Source: Spirochaetota bacterium (GTDB lineage: Bacteria > Spirochaetota > Spirochaetia > SPDA01 > JAJSAL01). From it: 64,000 bases of DNA. Every line of letters begins with the position of its first letter. The first letter of the stretch is position 1. The stretch is taken from NCBI GenBank assembly GCA_024274705.1, contig JAJSAL010000116.1, positions 1 to 64,000 on the forward strand, read 5' to 3'. The translations under genes were made by a program, and so were the position numbers. Below are positions 17,235 to 26,206 of this stretch, piece by piece. The notes beneath the pieces were generated by a model. It saw only the letters and a list, made by a program, of their open reading frames with translations, did not search any database and had not been told where the DNA came from.

Positions 17235-18629
17235 ATGAAAAAAAATCAAATATTTCATTTTTTTTGCGGATTCTTCCTGGTGGTGTGTCTCTTTTCTCTG
17301 TCTTCGGATGAACGGACGGAAAACATTGATGTGTTCATCGTTCTCGACAAATCACTCTCAATGGTTGAGGAAATAGAAGCTGTAAAATCTTATGTTACAA
17401 GCAGTTTAATCCAGGATGTGCTTATTCCCGGCGATTTTCTGGTCCTCATCGCTTTCTATGGGCAGGCAGAGACCCTCATTGTTCAGGAGATGACCGATAA
17501 GGGTGTGCAGTCTGCCTTTGCAGAATCGGTATCTCAGATCACAGCCGACGGAAGGTATACCGATATCGGTAACGCTCTGGATGTTCTACAGACGGCGGTT
17601 TCAAAATACAAACATAAAAACCGAAGAGAATACCTCCTCCTCATTACCGACGGAAAACAGGAAGCGCCTCCCGGGAGTAAATACTACTCAGAAGACGGTT
17701 CTTTTAACCACGCTTTCCTGGAAAATACCCGTACGATCCAGAAGGAAGGGTGGAAGATCCATATTCTGGGAGTAGGCACCGCATCGGCAGCAAGAGAAAT
17801 CGCAGAGGAACTTTCAGGAGGATATACAGAGATTACCGAAAAACCCACCGAGGAAGTTCTTAAGGAAACGACAAATGAATTTCTCGGTCGGCTGGAAGTA
17901 AAAGGATCTCCTGCTCTTGCCGATCTGGCCGCTGACGGTACATCAACTCTTTCACTCGCCGTTGAAAGCAGTATGTTTTCCGAAACGAAATCAATAATCA
18001 TCAAGCGAATCAACTTATCCAGCCGGCCCACGGGAAACATCTCGATCCTGGAGCGGCCGTTCACGGCATCTGTCCCGGCAGAAGAAACAATCGGGTTTGA
18101 GATACCCGTTCAATTCCCCCGGGATGTGCCCAAAGGGACTTACGAGGGCACGATAACCGTTGTTTTTGACGGAGACACGGTATTCGTCCCGGCGGTTATG
18201 GATGTCTCGTTTTCGGTTAAAGGCTTTTTCGGAAACAATATCTGGCTCATTCCTGTTATCTCCTTGGCCGTACTTGTTCTGATTGCCCTTGTTATTCTGT
18301 TGGTCTTTCGTGGATCCCGTAATCGAGGTATTACCTTCAGGTTTCATGTTGACAGTAAACCAGCGCATCAAGGACCGGTGAAACTCAAAGACGGGGAGTC
18401 CATATTTATCAAGCGAAACAAAAACGAATATGAACTGGAATCGGAAAAGAGTGCAGAAAGTTTAGCTCAACTGACATCTGAAAAGAAAGGGCTCACTCTA
18501 AAAGTACTCAGTAAAGAGAAGTTCAAAGTAATTGACGAATTAGCCGAAGGATCTATTCTCGGAAAAAAATTCCGGGTTAAGAATGACATCGGCGGCGGGT
18601 ATAAAACGTTTCTTTTCAGGATAGCCTGA
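17235..18629 (+). CDS. VWA-domain membrane protein, Tp0750-like
   Basis: The 464-residue protein has an N-terminal signal sequence (about 1-25) and then a von Willebrand A domain with a complete metal site: DKSLS near residue 38, a threonine in RYTDIGNAL and the aspartate of ITDGKQE. A beta-rich region follows, then one membrane helix (IWLIPVISLAVLVLIALVIL near 340-362) and a ~100-residue cytoplasmic tail. The VWA domain therefore faces the periplasm. T. pallidum Tp0750 is a VWA protein next to Tp0751, and a Tp0751-like gene lies 2.2 kb downstream here. The next gene starts two bases after the stop, so they form an operon. Ligand unknown. Confidence 0.82.
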   Translation: MKKNQIFHFFCGFFLVVCLFSLSSDERTENIDVFIVLDKSLSMVEEIEAVKSYVTSSLIQDVLIPGDFLVLIAFYGQAETLIVQEMTDKGVQSAFAESVSQITADGRYTDIGNALDVLQTAVSKYKHKNRREYLLLITDGKQEAPPGSKYYSEDGSFNHAFLENTRTIQKEGWKIHILGVGTASAAREIAEELSGGYTEITEKPTEEVLKETTNEFLGRLEVKGSPALADLAADGTSTLSLAVESSMFSETKSIIIKRINLSSRPTGNISILERPFTASVPAEETIGFEIPVQFPRDVPKGTYEGTITVVFDGDTVFVPAVMDVSFSVKGFFGNNIWLIPVISLAVLVLIALVILLVFRGSRNRGITFRFHVDSKPAHQGPVKLKDGESIFIKRNKNEYELESEKSAESLAQLTSEKKGLTLKVLSKEKFKVIDELAEGSILGKKFRVKNDIGGGYKTFLFRIA

Positions 18630-18631
18630 GT

Positions 18632-19768
18632 ATGCAGGATGCCCGTATCTTTTTTTTTGATCTTTCGGTAGAAGGTGAGATTCCAGGCGTATCGTCATCG
18701 ATTCCATTCTCACTGTTCCCCTTTGCGGGTATCTTCTCTGTAATTGACTTTTCTTTCTTCAGCTTCGCTGAAAAAAGGAGAGATCAGGTGAAAATTTTCG
18801 CCCAGCTGAATAAGCTGAAGACGTTGGAACAGATGCTGGAACCGTACGGCCTTCAGAGTGATCAGTTTTATCCGCTGGAGATTTCCGTACAGGATTTCAT
18901 CGTCATCCTCAAGGAAGACATGAAAAAAACCTGTATCATACACAATACAGGTTCCTGTTATATTCCTGCAGTCAGGGACTTGAAATCTTTACTCCATCTG
19001 GACAGGTCCTCACTTCATCACCTCCTCATAAACCATTATCCCGTAGACACCTATGTAACCTCATCGGAACACTTTATCTCCATTCTGGAGCATTCCATGG
19101 ATACCATGGAAACGGTTACGTTAAAGGATGGTTTATTCAGCGACATCCTTCCTGCAGCTGCTGACACCATGGAAAACATGGAAGGAATGTTGCTCTTTAA
19201 CCGGAATATAAAGCAGTTCTATGACTGGCACATCAATCATATCGATACCAATTTAACCGGTATTGCAGCCAATATCCGCAATTCTCTCTCCGTAGTACAT
19301 CCTGGTGGCGACTCATGTATCGCATCAACCGGTTCCGTCATTGATTCGTTTATCAGCCCGGACTGCTCTATTCGCGGAGCCGTTATTCATTCTATTATTT
19401 TTCCCGGTGTGCATGTTGAGGAGGAATGCTGCATAAAAAATTCGGTTATTATGAACGATAGTATCATCGGGAAGGGAGCGTCGATAGAGAATACGCTTAT
19501 TATGCCTTATCACCGTGACGCCGGACAGCACAATTCGGTGGGTGATCATACAGTTATCGGTAAAGTTGATTCCAAGGTGAAAAACCGCTTGTATCCGGAT
19601 CAGGTGTACGATGGTCTTACCGTTATCGGCTCCCACGGGAAGGTTGGTGACCGCACGGTCGTCGAACCGGGATGTATCATCGATACTGATATTTCTGCAA
19701 ACTCTCGAAAATACGGAAAAAAAATTACCCGGGGGTCATGCGTAACTTCACCGAGGGAGCATTCCTGA
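18632..19768 (+). CDS. GlgD-like protein: degenerate nucleotidyltransferase plus left-handed beta-helix
   Basis: The 378-residue protein resembles ADP-glucose pyrophosphorylase. FPFAGIFSVIDFSFFS near residue 30 parallels the PFGGxxRxIDFxLSN motif, and the C-terminal 160 residues show hexapeptide repeats (SVIDSFISPDCSIRGAVIHSIIFPGVHVEEECCIKN). The N-terminal LAGGxGxRL loop that binds nucleotide is absent, as in regulatory GlgD-type subunits. No catalytic glgC is seen in this window. It begins two bases after the VWA gene and overlaps the next gene's start. A role in glycogen synthesis is inference only. Confidence 0.72.
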   Translation: MQDARIFFFDLSVEGEIPGVSSSIPFSLFPFAGIFSVIDFSFFSFAEKRRDQVKIFAQLNKLKTLEQMLEPYGLQSDQFYPLEISVQDFIVILKEDMKKTCIIHNTGSCYIPAVRDLKSLLHLDRSSLHHLLINHYPVDTYVTSSEHFISILEHSMDTMETVTLKDGLFSDILPAAADTMENMEGMLLFNRNIKQFYDWHINHIDTNLTGIAANIRNSLSVVHPGGDSCIASTGSVIDSFISPDCSIRGAVIHSIIFPGVHVEEECCIKNSVIMNDSIIGKGASIENTLIMPYHRDAGQHNSVGDHTVIGKVDSKVKNRLYPDQVYDGLTVIGSHGKVGDRTVVEPGCIIDTDISANSRKYGKKITRGSCVTSPREHS

Positions 19769-20748
19769 TGGTATTTCAGCCTGCCGTCGATTTTATAAAC
19801 AATAATGATAAGTTTATTCTCACCGCCCATGAAACTCCCGATGGCGACGCCCTTGGAAGTGAATGCGCAATGTACTTCGCACTTCATGCACTTGGTAAAA
19901 CAGTTCGAATATTCAATGCCGATCCAATGCCCGGCAAATTCAGTTTTATCGACAGTGACGGTATAATGACGACACTGGAATCAGAAAACCAGCTTCCTTT
20001 TGATCTGGAGGATTATGTACTCATAATCCTTGATACCAATGACATCAAGAACATCGGTCAGGTTTCAACGATGGTCCTTCCCCGGGTCAAAGACAGCCTG
20101 ATCATCGACCATCACGACAGTGGTGGTTCCGTCGTCAAAAGTAATCTTATCATTCGTGAAGCTTCTTCTACCTGCGAGATACTCTTTGAACTGTTTACCG
20201 AACTGAAACTTTCTATCGATTTTCCCGCGGCACAGTCTCTCTTTGTAGGAATCGTATACGACACGGGTTCATTCATCTATCCGAAAACAACCGCTAAAAC
20301 ATTCGATATTGCTCACGAACTGGTAAAAAAGGGGGTTGAACCGAACTACGTCTATACAAAGGTATATGAAAGCAACTCCATCTCGTCCCTCGTTCTGCAG
20401 TCAAAAGTACTGGGAACGCTGGAACTGTTTATGGACGACCATATTGCGGTTCAGACGATGCTGAAATCCACTCTGGAAGAGTGTGGGGCCTTTTACGAAG
20501 AAGCGGACTCCCTTATCAACATCCCCTTGAAAAGCGAACAGATCCGTGTTTCTATTTTTTTCAAGGAAAACAATACCGGCATTCTGCGCTGCTCACTCCG
20601 ATCCAAAGATAATATAGATGTATCTGTAATAGCCCAGCATTACAACGGCGGCGGCCATAAAACAGCTGCGGGGTTTAAATGTAAAGAGTCTTTGGATGAC
20701 ATTAAAAGCAACGTGCTCAAGATGCTTGAGAAGTACTTCACCGCCTAG
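19768..20748 (+). CDS. nrnA: DHH-family phosphoesterase (NrnA-like nanoRNase / pAp phosphatase)
   Basis: The protein has the DHH motifs in order: TAHETPDGDALGSE (near 20), ILDTND, IIDHHDSG (near 105) and the C-terminal DHHA1 motif GGGHKTAAGF. NrnA-type enzymes degrade short oligoribonucleotides and dephosphorylate pAp, and related ones cleave linear dinucleotides such as pApA. An upstream ATG at 19738 exists, but the ATG at 19768 is preferred: it overlaps the previous stop as TGATG, has GAGGGA ten bases upstream, and gives a normal N-terminus. A c-di-AMP hydrolase gene (pgpH) elsewhere in the window would produce a substrate this enzyme could finish. Confidence 0.85.
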   Translation: MVFQPAVDFINNNDKFILTAHETPDGDALGSECAMYFALHALGKTVRIFNADPMPGKFSFIDSDGIMTTLESENQLPFDLEDYVLIILDTNDIKNIGQVSTMVLPRVKDSLIIDHHDSGGSVVKSNLIIREASSTCEILFELFTELKLSIDFPAAQSLFVGIVYDTGSFIYPKTTAKTFDIAHELVKKGVEPNYVYTKVYESNSISSLVLQSKVLGTLELFMDDHIAVQTMLKSTLEECGAFYEEADSLINIPLKSEQIRVSIFFKENNTGILRCSLRSKDNIDVSVIAQHYNGGGHKTAAGFKCKESLDDIKSNVLKMLEKYFTA

Positions 20749-20800
20749 GAGAATCACTACCCTATTGTCAATTCCCTTCAGAACGAGTAGATTTCGACCT

Positions 20801-22351
20801 ATGAGAAGAGCTGCAGCTTTTTTGTCTATTCTGGTTTTCGGGTTCTTTTCCGGGTGTACCAGGGTCGTAGAAGTAGCAATCCCTGAAGATCCTGCATCGC
20901 CGCAATACATCGAGCCGGGCGTTCAAGCCGGAAACAAAGATTTTTCCCAGGACTCTATAAATCCGGGTACGGATATCGTGGAACCTGAAACATTACCACA
21001 AATCGATCCCGGCCCCGACTGGGTTCTGTTACGCGTTGTTAATGTCAATCTTGATTTCGATCCCAACGAAGAACAGCTGATAGTTGTTAAGCCCCGGGGA
21101 TTACCTGATTCGGTAATACACATTATAATCGCGGATTTTGATACTGTACGGGGTACTTATAGAAAGACCTGGGAATCGGATACGAATGCAGTAAACATAC
21201 GGACATTCAACATTATATTCGAGGACATGGTAGGTGATCATAATCTGGAGATTATCGCTTTCGGGATGAATGCCGAGGGTGAGCGTACACTGGATGTATT
21301 TCGAAAAACGCATGCACCAACAGGAATCGGTCTGTACTACAGTGGAATCTGCAATATCGTTTCCGACGGTACCATTGAGATCGTTTCCCTGGAACGTACC
21401 CAGGCGTATGAGCTAAAACAGAAAAACGGTATAAGTTTTCCGATTGTTTCTTATATTCAGGACCAGGAGTCCGGGAATGTGATGGATCTGTTGAAAATCA
21501 CCTACTACTGGAAGTATCAGTCCGGCATATATGAGAAGGGAAAAGAGGAGAGGATACCAGGAAAAAAAATAGAGGAACGGCAGCTTCAGGAACTGTTCAG
21601 TAAAGGCGAAGATGCATACGAGGATTACCTTGACGGACCCTGGTTAAAAGTGAACATTGAAGGATCGAGTACCGAAATCAGCAAGCAGGATATCATTACT
21701 TTTGATAAAGAAGAGAGACGAATAACCTTCTATTCGGTAACCATACAGGAGCCCTATATCTGGGAATCCTCCCACCGTACACGTATTGTTAACAGCATGT
21801 ATATCAATGTTTCAAATGAAAATGTTCCATTTATAGGAAAGCAGATATCCCTGTTTCTTGAATCCCTCGATAATATTCATATCCGCATAAGTGATAACGA
21901 TTTTAAAAAACGTAGTAATCCCTGGGACGGTGCGTATGTCCGTTTAAAGCAGAATCTTGTCCAGCAGGCTCAACACCGGAAGGAGTCTCCACAAACCGTT
22001 ATGCGTGCTTCCGACCTGGCCGGCTTTTACACCAGTGACACCGGGATGGAACTGACGTTTGAATTTCCCCGCTTTGTGCTGCAGGACAGCAGCGGGATAC
22101 GTGAAGGCGGATATGCCCTTTATACGTTAAATGACTTGTATATTCTCGAACTGGTGGTTATAGATACAACAGGGTTGGCACAGGATACCCTCACCTACGG
22201 CGTCGATTATACAACACAGTCGGGAGATACGACTATAAATCACATTTTAACACTGACCCCGGGTCTCCTGGGAGTATATGGATTCAAACCCAGGGAAGAG
22301 GATACAATCCGTTTCGAGCAGATCGAAATAATCGAGCAAGAAGACTCTTAA
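20801..22351 (+). CDS. lipoprotein with a Tp0751 (pallilysin)-like domain
   Basis: Start at 20801 gives a lipoprotein signal (MRRAAAFLSILVFGFFSGC) with the lipobox cysteine at 19. The mature ~500-residue protein has a Pro/Asp-rich linker, a beta-rich middle, and a segment near 21630-21950. Its pattern of ITFDKEERRITFY, IQEPYIWESSHRTR, ESLDNIHIR and NPWDGAYVR parallels T. pallidum Tp0751 (FDREHAEITF, VQEIFLVDSAHTHR, ESHEVIHVR, SMWDGQYTR) as I remember it. The HEXXH of Tp0751 corresponds to LDNIH here, so the proposed protease site is missing. The final ~130 residues repeat a similar beta theme. It is fourth in the run after the VWA gene and is probably surface or periplasmic. Confidence 0.72.
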   Translation: MRRAAAFLSILVFGFFSGCTRVVEVAIPEDPASPQYIEPGVQAGNKDFSQDSINPGTDIVEPETLPQIDPGPDWVLLRVVNVNLDFDPNEEQLIVVKPRGLPDSVIHIIIADFDTVRGTYRKTWESDTNAVNIRTFNIIFEDMVGDHNLEIIAFGMNAEGERTLDVFRKTHAPTGIGLYYSGICNIVSDGTIEIVSLERTQAYELKQKNGISFPIVSYIQDQESGNVMDLLKITYYWKYQSGIYEKGKEERIPGKKIEERQLQELFSKGEDAYEDYLDGPWLKVNIEGSSTEISKQDIITFDKEERRITFYSVTIQEPYIWESSHRTRIVNSMYINVSNENVPFIGKQISLFLESLDNIHIRISDNDFKKRSNPWDGAYVRLKQNLVQQAQHRKESPQTVMRASDLAGFYTSDTGMELTFEFPRFVLQDSSGIREGGYALYTLNDLYILELVVIDTTGLAQDTLTYGVDYTTQSGDTTINHILTLTPGLLGVYGFKPREEDTIRFEQIEIIEQEDS

Positions 22352-23415
22352 TCCGTAAATATCAGGAAACCTTCATAACCCTTTTCTTTGAGGCGGATAA
22401 GAATGTGTTGACTGTTCTCCATAGGTATGTCGGGTATCATTACTTTGTAATAGGTTCTTCCCTCCCGTTCTGAATCAAGGATGATTGCACTAAAACCCAG
22501 GTTTTGTAGATCTCTGGACATATACACCGCATTTTCCCTGTCCCGGAACGAACCTGTCTGGACACCTACTGTTTCCACAGCTCCTTCATTCTGCACGTAC
22601 TTTGATACCGTTTGGGGCAATTCCGGGCGCAGCAGCCTGGAAGGGGTAAGGAGATACGAAACAGACCCTGAATCGGCTGCCAGGGCAGCTTCCACACTTT
22701 CAGGATACCACTCCTTCAGTTTTTTTCCGGTATCTTCCGCGGCCCCTTCCATGCCGGCGTAGAGAAAAAGATCGATCATCGATAAGAGTACTACCGGTGA
22801 ACCCGTATCTTCCGACAACCCTTTTTCAAGTTCCGATAAAAGGAGTTTAAGTTCTTCAATCCGTTGAGCATGTACATATATCCTGCCCAGAAGGAGCTTA
22901 GCCTGAAGTATGATCCGGCTTTCATGGGCAAGGGTTACCAATGTATTTGCCTGGGCTTCTGCCCGGTCCAGTCGTCCCAGTTCGAAAAGCAGCAGAGCGG
23001 AAGAGAGAAAAGAGACAAAATCTTTATTGTGCGGATCGATAAAGGAAGAAAGTTCGTAATGCTTCTGTGCGTTTTCGATGTCTCCTGAAAGCTCTTCCAG
23101 AACAGCCAGTTCTTTAAGCAGTGTGTACCGCTGTTTGACATCCCTAGGTACATAGAGATAGGAAGAAAGGATCGCCATTTTCTGATCAATCTCTTCGACG
23201 AGACCGGCGGTCTTCATAAGAATTTCGTAAAAACGGGGTGCTGTTCTGTTCTGTTCAAGCCAGACCGTATAGTACTTAACGGCTTCTCTCCGGTTGCCAT
23301 TACGTTCTAATGCTTCCGCCTGAGACAAGTCCTGGGGTATCACGGTACATACGTACATCAGCGAGAGGAGAAAAAGAAATACCGGGAAAAAGTACCTACT
23401 CTTGATCATCCACAT
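22348..23415 (-). CDS. TPR protein with C-terminal SPOR domain
   Basis: The 355-residue protein has a signal or anchor helix (FFPVFLFLLSLMYVCTVIP), TPR-like repeats (SQAEALERNGNRREAVKYYTVWL, then FELGRLDRAEAQAN) and a SPOR domain in the last 75 residues (VGVQTGSFRDRENAVYMSRDLQNLGF..YYKVMI). SPOR domains bind denuded peptidoglycan at division sites, so a periplasmic role at the septum or wall is likely. The start overlaps the LapA-like gene by 20 bases; Met3 is an alternative start. Its 3' end overlaps the convergent lipoprotein gene by 4 bases. Confidence 0.82.
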   Translation of the reverse strand: MWMIKSRYFFPVFLFLLSLMYVCTVIPQDLSQAEALERNGNRREAVKYYTVWLEQNRTAPRFYEILMKTAGLVEEIDQKMAILSSYLYVPRDVKQRYTLLKELAVLEELSGDIENAQKHYELSSFIDPHNKDFVSFLSSALLLFELGRLDRAEAQANTLVTLAHESRIILQAKLLLGRIYVHAQRIEELKLLLSELEKGLSEDTGSPVVLLSMIDLFLYAGMEGAAEDTGKKLKEWYPESVEAALAADSGSVSYLLTPSRLLRPELPQTVSKYVQNEGAVETVGVQTGSFRDRENAVYMSRDLQNLGFSAIILDSEREGRTYYKVMIPDIPMENSQHILIRLKEKGYEGFLIFTD

Positions 23416-23662
23416 CAGGAAGTGCAGGAGGTGATATTTTATCCTTCATATCCTTCTTTATTTTTTTCTTACGAAAAAAGACGACCGGCAGCATAACCAC
23501 GACTCCGGCGGCGAAAGCTATGAACAAACTGATAAAGATAGGAACATCTTCAAAGGTATGAAACCCGATTGAAATGTCAGAAACATTGGTCAGATTAAAC
23601 CCGATAAAAAAGATGATCAGTCCTAAGATGATGACAAACAGAATTACCTTAAATGGATTCAT
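23396..23662 (-). CDS. small LapA/DUF1049-like inner membrane protein
   Basis: The 88-residue protein has two membrane helices (VILFVIILGLIIFFIGFNL and ISLFIAFAAGVVVMLPVVFF) joined by the short loop characteristic of LapA (DUF1049) proteins, then a basic tail. LapA proteins associate with envelope or lipid A assembly factors in proteobacteria; the role in spirochaetes is unknown. The ATG overlaps the miaB stop (ATGA) and has a GGAGG site, so it is coupled to miaB. Confidence 0.75.
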   Translation of the reverse strand: MNPFKVILFVIILGLIIFFIGFNLTNVSDISIGFHTFEDVPIFISLFIAFAAGVVVMLPVVFFRKKKIKKDMKDKISPPALPDVDDQE

Positions 23663-24984
23663 GCTACCTCCTCCGCTCTGAAAGTATTACCTGAATACGA
23701 CATGAGTTCAACGGTTCGAAACTCTCCAATACATGACGAATCGCCGGTAAATACAACCATCTCGTTCCTTTCTGTCCTGCCGAGAACCTCTTTAACACTT
23801 TTTTTTGAAAGAGACTCCACGAGAACTTTTTCTTTCCTTCCGATGCGAGATCTCTGTATCTCGCCTGTGATATTATGCTGTAATTCGATAATTTTTGAAA
23901 GCCTTTTTATTTGTTCATCGTGAGGGATTCTTCCACTCATGGTATATGCTGCCGTTCCCTCGATGGGATTGAAATAATAGGTAAAGGCGTCCTGGAACCG
24001 TACCTCTTTCATCAGATCCATTGTCAATGCAATATCTTTTTCCGTTTCACCGGGAAATCCGATGAGTATATCCGTCGTCAGGGACACATCGGGAATACGT
24101 TTCCGTATATTTGAAATGAGCTGTAAATAGTGTTCCCGGGTGTATTTTCTGTTCATCCTGTTGAGAATCTCATTCGAACCGTGCTGAACTGGCAAATGAA
24201 TGTGCTTACATACAACATTATTACCAGCTATTACATCGATCAGTTCGCTGGAAAAATCCTTTGGGTGAGACGTGAGAAACCGGATCCATGGAACATATGT
24301 ATCCTGAAGGGTCAATTTCTTAAGGAGCTGTGGAAAAGTTATCTCTATGCCCCCTTCAGAAAACCTGTAAGAATTTACGTTCTGTCCTAACAGGGTAATT
24401 TCTTTTACTCCCTTTATGGAAAGAGAACCTACCTCATCACTTATATGTGAACAGTTTCGGGACACCTCTCTGCCGCGCACATAGGGCACAATGCAGTAGG
24501 AACAAAAGTTGTCGCATCCATGCATCACGGGAACGAGAGCGCGAAAAGATGTCTCGTTGCCGTATGTGTCAGGGAATACAAAGGTCCTGGAATCTTCTGA
24601 TACGTACTTTTCCGGGCTGCCTCCAGTCAGATACCGGACGAAGGTCCCTTTCTGAAAATTCCCGATAACAAAGTCTATAGATGGTTCTATGTCGACGAGT
24701 TCCTCTTTCATGCGTTCTGCCATGCAACCCATTACAGCAAGGTCGAAGGTATGTTCTTTTTTCAGCGTCTTGTAATATCCCAATCGGCCGATAATCCTCT
24801 GCTCTGCCGTCGATCGGACAGAACATGTGTTAAGAATAACGAGATCGGCGTCTCTGCTGCTGTCGTCCTGTGTCCATCCCGCAAGACCCAGTTCCCGTTC
24901 AACGAAAGTGGTTTCCGCCTTGTTCATTTGGCAACCGTATGTCTCTATCCAGAATGATCGGTTCTTTGTGTGTGGATTGTGCAT
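23659..24984 (-). CDS. miaB: tRNA-2-methylthio-N6-dimethylallyladenosine synthase
   Basis: MiaB adds a methylthio group to i6A37 of tRNAs reading UNN codons. The 441-residue protein has the N-terminal UPF0004 cluster domain (TYGCQMNKAE, Cys in LNTCSVRSTAEQR, and a third in VMGCMAER). The radical-SAM motif CDNFCSYCIVPYVRGRE follows near residue 160, and a C-terminal TRAM region ends the protein. Length and motifs fit MiaB better than RimO or MtaB. It heads a small run with the LapA-like and SPOR genes. Confidence 0.93.
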   Translation of the reverse strand: MHNPHTKNRSFWIETYGCQMNKAETTFVERELGLAGWTQDDSSRDADLVILNTCSVRSTAEQRIIGRLGYYKTLKKEHTFDLAVMGCMAERMKEELVDIEPSIDFVIGNFQKGTFVRYLTGGSPEKYVSEDSRTFVFPDTYGNETSFRALVPVMHGCDNFCSYCIVPYVRGREVSRNCSHISDEVGSLSIKGVKEITLLGQNVNSYRFSEGGIEITFPQLLKKLTLQDTYVPWIRFLTSHPKDFSSELIDVIAGNNVVCKHIHLPVQHGSNEILNRMNRKYTREHYLQLISNIRKRIPDVSLTTDILIGFPGETEKDIALTMDLMKEVRFQDAFTYYFNPIEGTAAYTMSGRIPHDEQIKRLSKIIELQHNITGEIQRSRIGRKEKVLVESLSKKSVKEVLGRTERNEMVVFTGDSSCIGEFRTVELMSYSGNTFRAEEVA

Positions 24985-25007
24985 AAACGTTCTCTAAAAA
25001 GTACAGG

Positions 25008-25355
25008 TCAGTAGTTTCTACTTCGAAGGCTTTTGAAAAAACGGAAGAGATTAATACCGCCTGCTACTATCAGGCCGATACCTGAAACGGTGAGCAGGAA
25101 TCCCGCAATACCGCCTATAATAGGTATCCCGCCTAGCGCAATAAGAATTCCGGCAGCGCCGATGAGATAACTTGCCAGTGTATCTTCCCGGGAACGGGAA
25201 AGGCTGAAACCAATAAGTGCTACGATACCTCCGACTATCAACGCAGGTATAAAAGGAAGGGTTTTCAGGGTTATAATTATTATTCCACCTACTATGCCCC
25301 CTACAGCTTTGGAACCGTACTTGATAACATGTTGCCGTGGAATGATATCACCCAT
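25008..25355 (-). CDS. small glycine-rich membrane protein, unknown
   Basis: The 115-residue protein is mostly hydrophobic with three or four membrane segments (GGIVGGIIIITL, FIPALIVGGIVALIGFSL, YLIGAAGILIALGGIPIIGGIAGFLLTVSGIGLIVAGGI). A basic tail follows. I do not recognise a family. Its start overlaps the end of the LCP-domain gene by 8 bases, indicating coupling with that envelope gene. Confidence 0.65.
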   Translation of the reverse strand: MGDIIPRQHVIKYGSKAVGGIVGGIIIITLKTLPFIPALIVGGIVALIGFSLSRSREDTLASYLIGAAGILIALGGIPIIGGIAGFLLTVSGIGLIVAGGINLFRFFKSLRSRNY

Positions 25356-26202
25356 CTATTTCTCCTTTCAGCACTTGTTTAATAAACTCAGGAATAAGGC
25401 TCCAGTCGTTTTCCAGGGGCAGCAGGATCCATGCTCCTTTATCAAAATCGTCTGAAAGCTTTTCCGCCCCATCATTTAAAAGATACACATTAGAATACGA
25501 ATCGTAAAGAATATTTGATGTAGAGAGTACGGTTCGTCTGGTTATCGGCAGCTCCCGGTACGTCCGGTAGATATCGATCACTTCCATGGGGGTCAGGTTT
25601 GTCTGAACATATTGAAACAGAACCTGCATAATATTGTACAGCTTATTTAAGTCCCTTACCGTGAGTTCATCGAATTTATCTTTGATCCCCTGAATGATCC
25701 TCTGCTGCCGGTCATCCCGGGATAGTAGCGGTGTGAAATGGCGTGCCCTGGCTACCCGTAATGCTTCGATCCCGTTTACATGATGGGTTCCCTTTTGATA
25801 ATAGAGGGTGCTCCATACTCCGTCATTTCGCACACGGTAGGTCGGGTCGATGAGATCTTCCGCAAGAGTAACGTCGATACCCCCCAGAATGTTTACGACA
25901 TCCATGAAAGCATACATATCAATATTGATATATCGTTCGATCCTCATCCCGGTAATGTCGGAAATCACTTTCAGTAAGCGATCAGGTCCGAAAAACTGAT
26001 AGTAACTGTTTACCTTTCGTCCCTTAAAATAAAGATCCCGGGGAATGCTTATGAGCGTTATCTCTCTTGTTCTCCCGTCTATATGAATAATCATCAACGC
26101 ATCGGTATTTCTTTCATGTGTTCCGCTTAAGAGAATGTTAAGGACATCGCTGCTTGAGATCTCAGGGGATTCCGTTTCCGTGCCGGAAAAACTCAGTTTT
26201 TT
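25348..26202 (-). CDS. LCP (LytR-CpsA-Psr) domain, probably the -1 frame half of a longer protein
   Basis: LCP enzymes transfer glycopolymers from lipid carriers to the cell wall. The recognised domain starts at NILLSGTHERNTD and continues through ITLISIPRDLYF, RYINIDMYAF, NILGGIDV and the Arg-rich RVARARHF to about 110 residues before the stop. The only usual start codon in this frame is TTG at 26097, which lies inside the domain and would remove the conserved R-x-T-D segment. The frame is open back to a run of ten A residues shared with the upstream gene, so expression by -1 frameshifting or slippage is more likely. The coordinates give the open -1 frame from the slippery site. Confidence 0.8.
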   Translation of the reverse strand, partial: KKLSFSGTETESPEISSSDVLNILLSGTHERNTDALMIIHIDGRTREITLISIPRDLYFKGRKVNSYYQFFGPDRLLKVISDITGMRIERYINIDMYAFMDVVNILGGIDVTLAEDLIDPTYRVRNDGVWSTLYYQKGTHHVNGIEALRVARARHFTPLLSRDDRQQRIIQGIKDKFDELTVRDLNKLYNIMQVLFQYVQTNLTPMEVIDIYRTYRELPITRRTVLSTSNILYDSYSNVYLLNDGAEKLSDDFDKGAWILLPLENDWSLIPEFIKQVLKGEIDG

Positions 26203-26206
26203 TTTT
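26175..26206 (-). promoter_or_regulatory. candidate -1 ribosomal frameshift or slippage site joining two frames
   Basis: On the minus strand a ten-A run (26197-26206) ends in the heptamer A_AAA_AAC (26196-26202), in the correct zero-frame phase for X_XXY_YYZ slippage. A zero-frame TGA follows at once (26193-26195). Six bases after the heptamer begins a 6-bp hairpin TTTCCG-GCA-CGGAAA (26175-26189). Slipping back one base reads from the upstream coding frame straight into the LCP domain. The A10 run could instead cause transcriptional slippage or be a sequencing indel. Confidence 0.6.
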
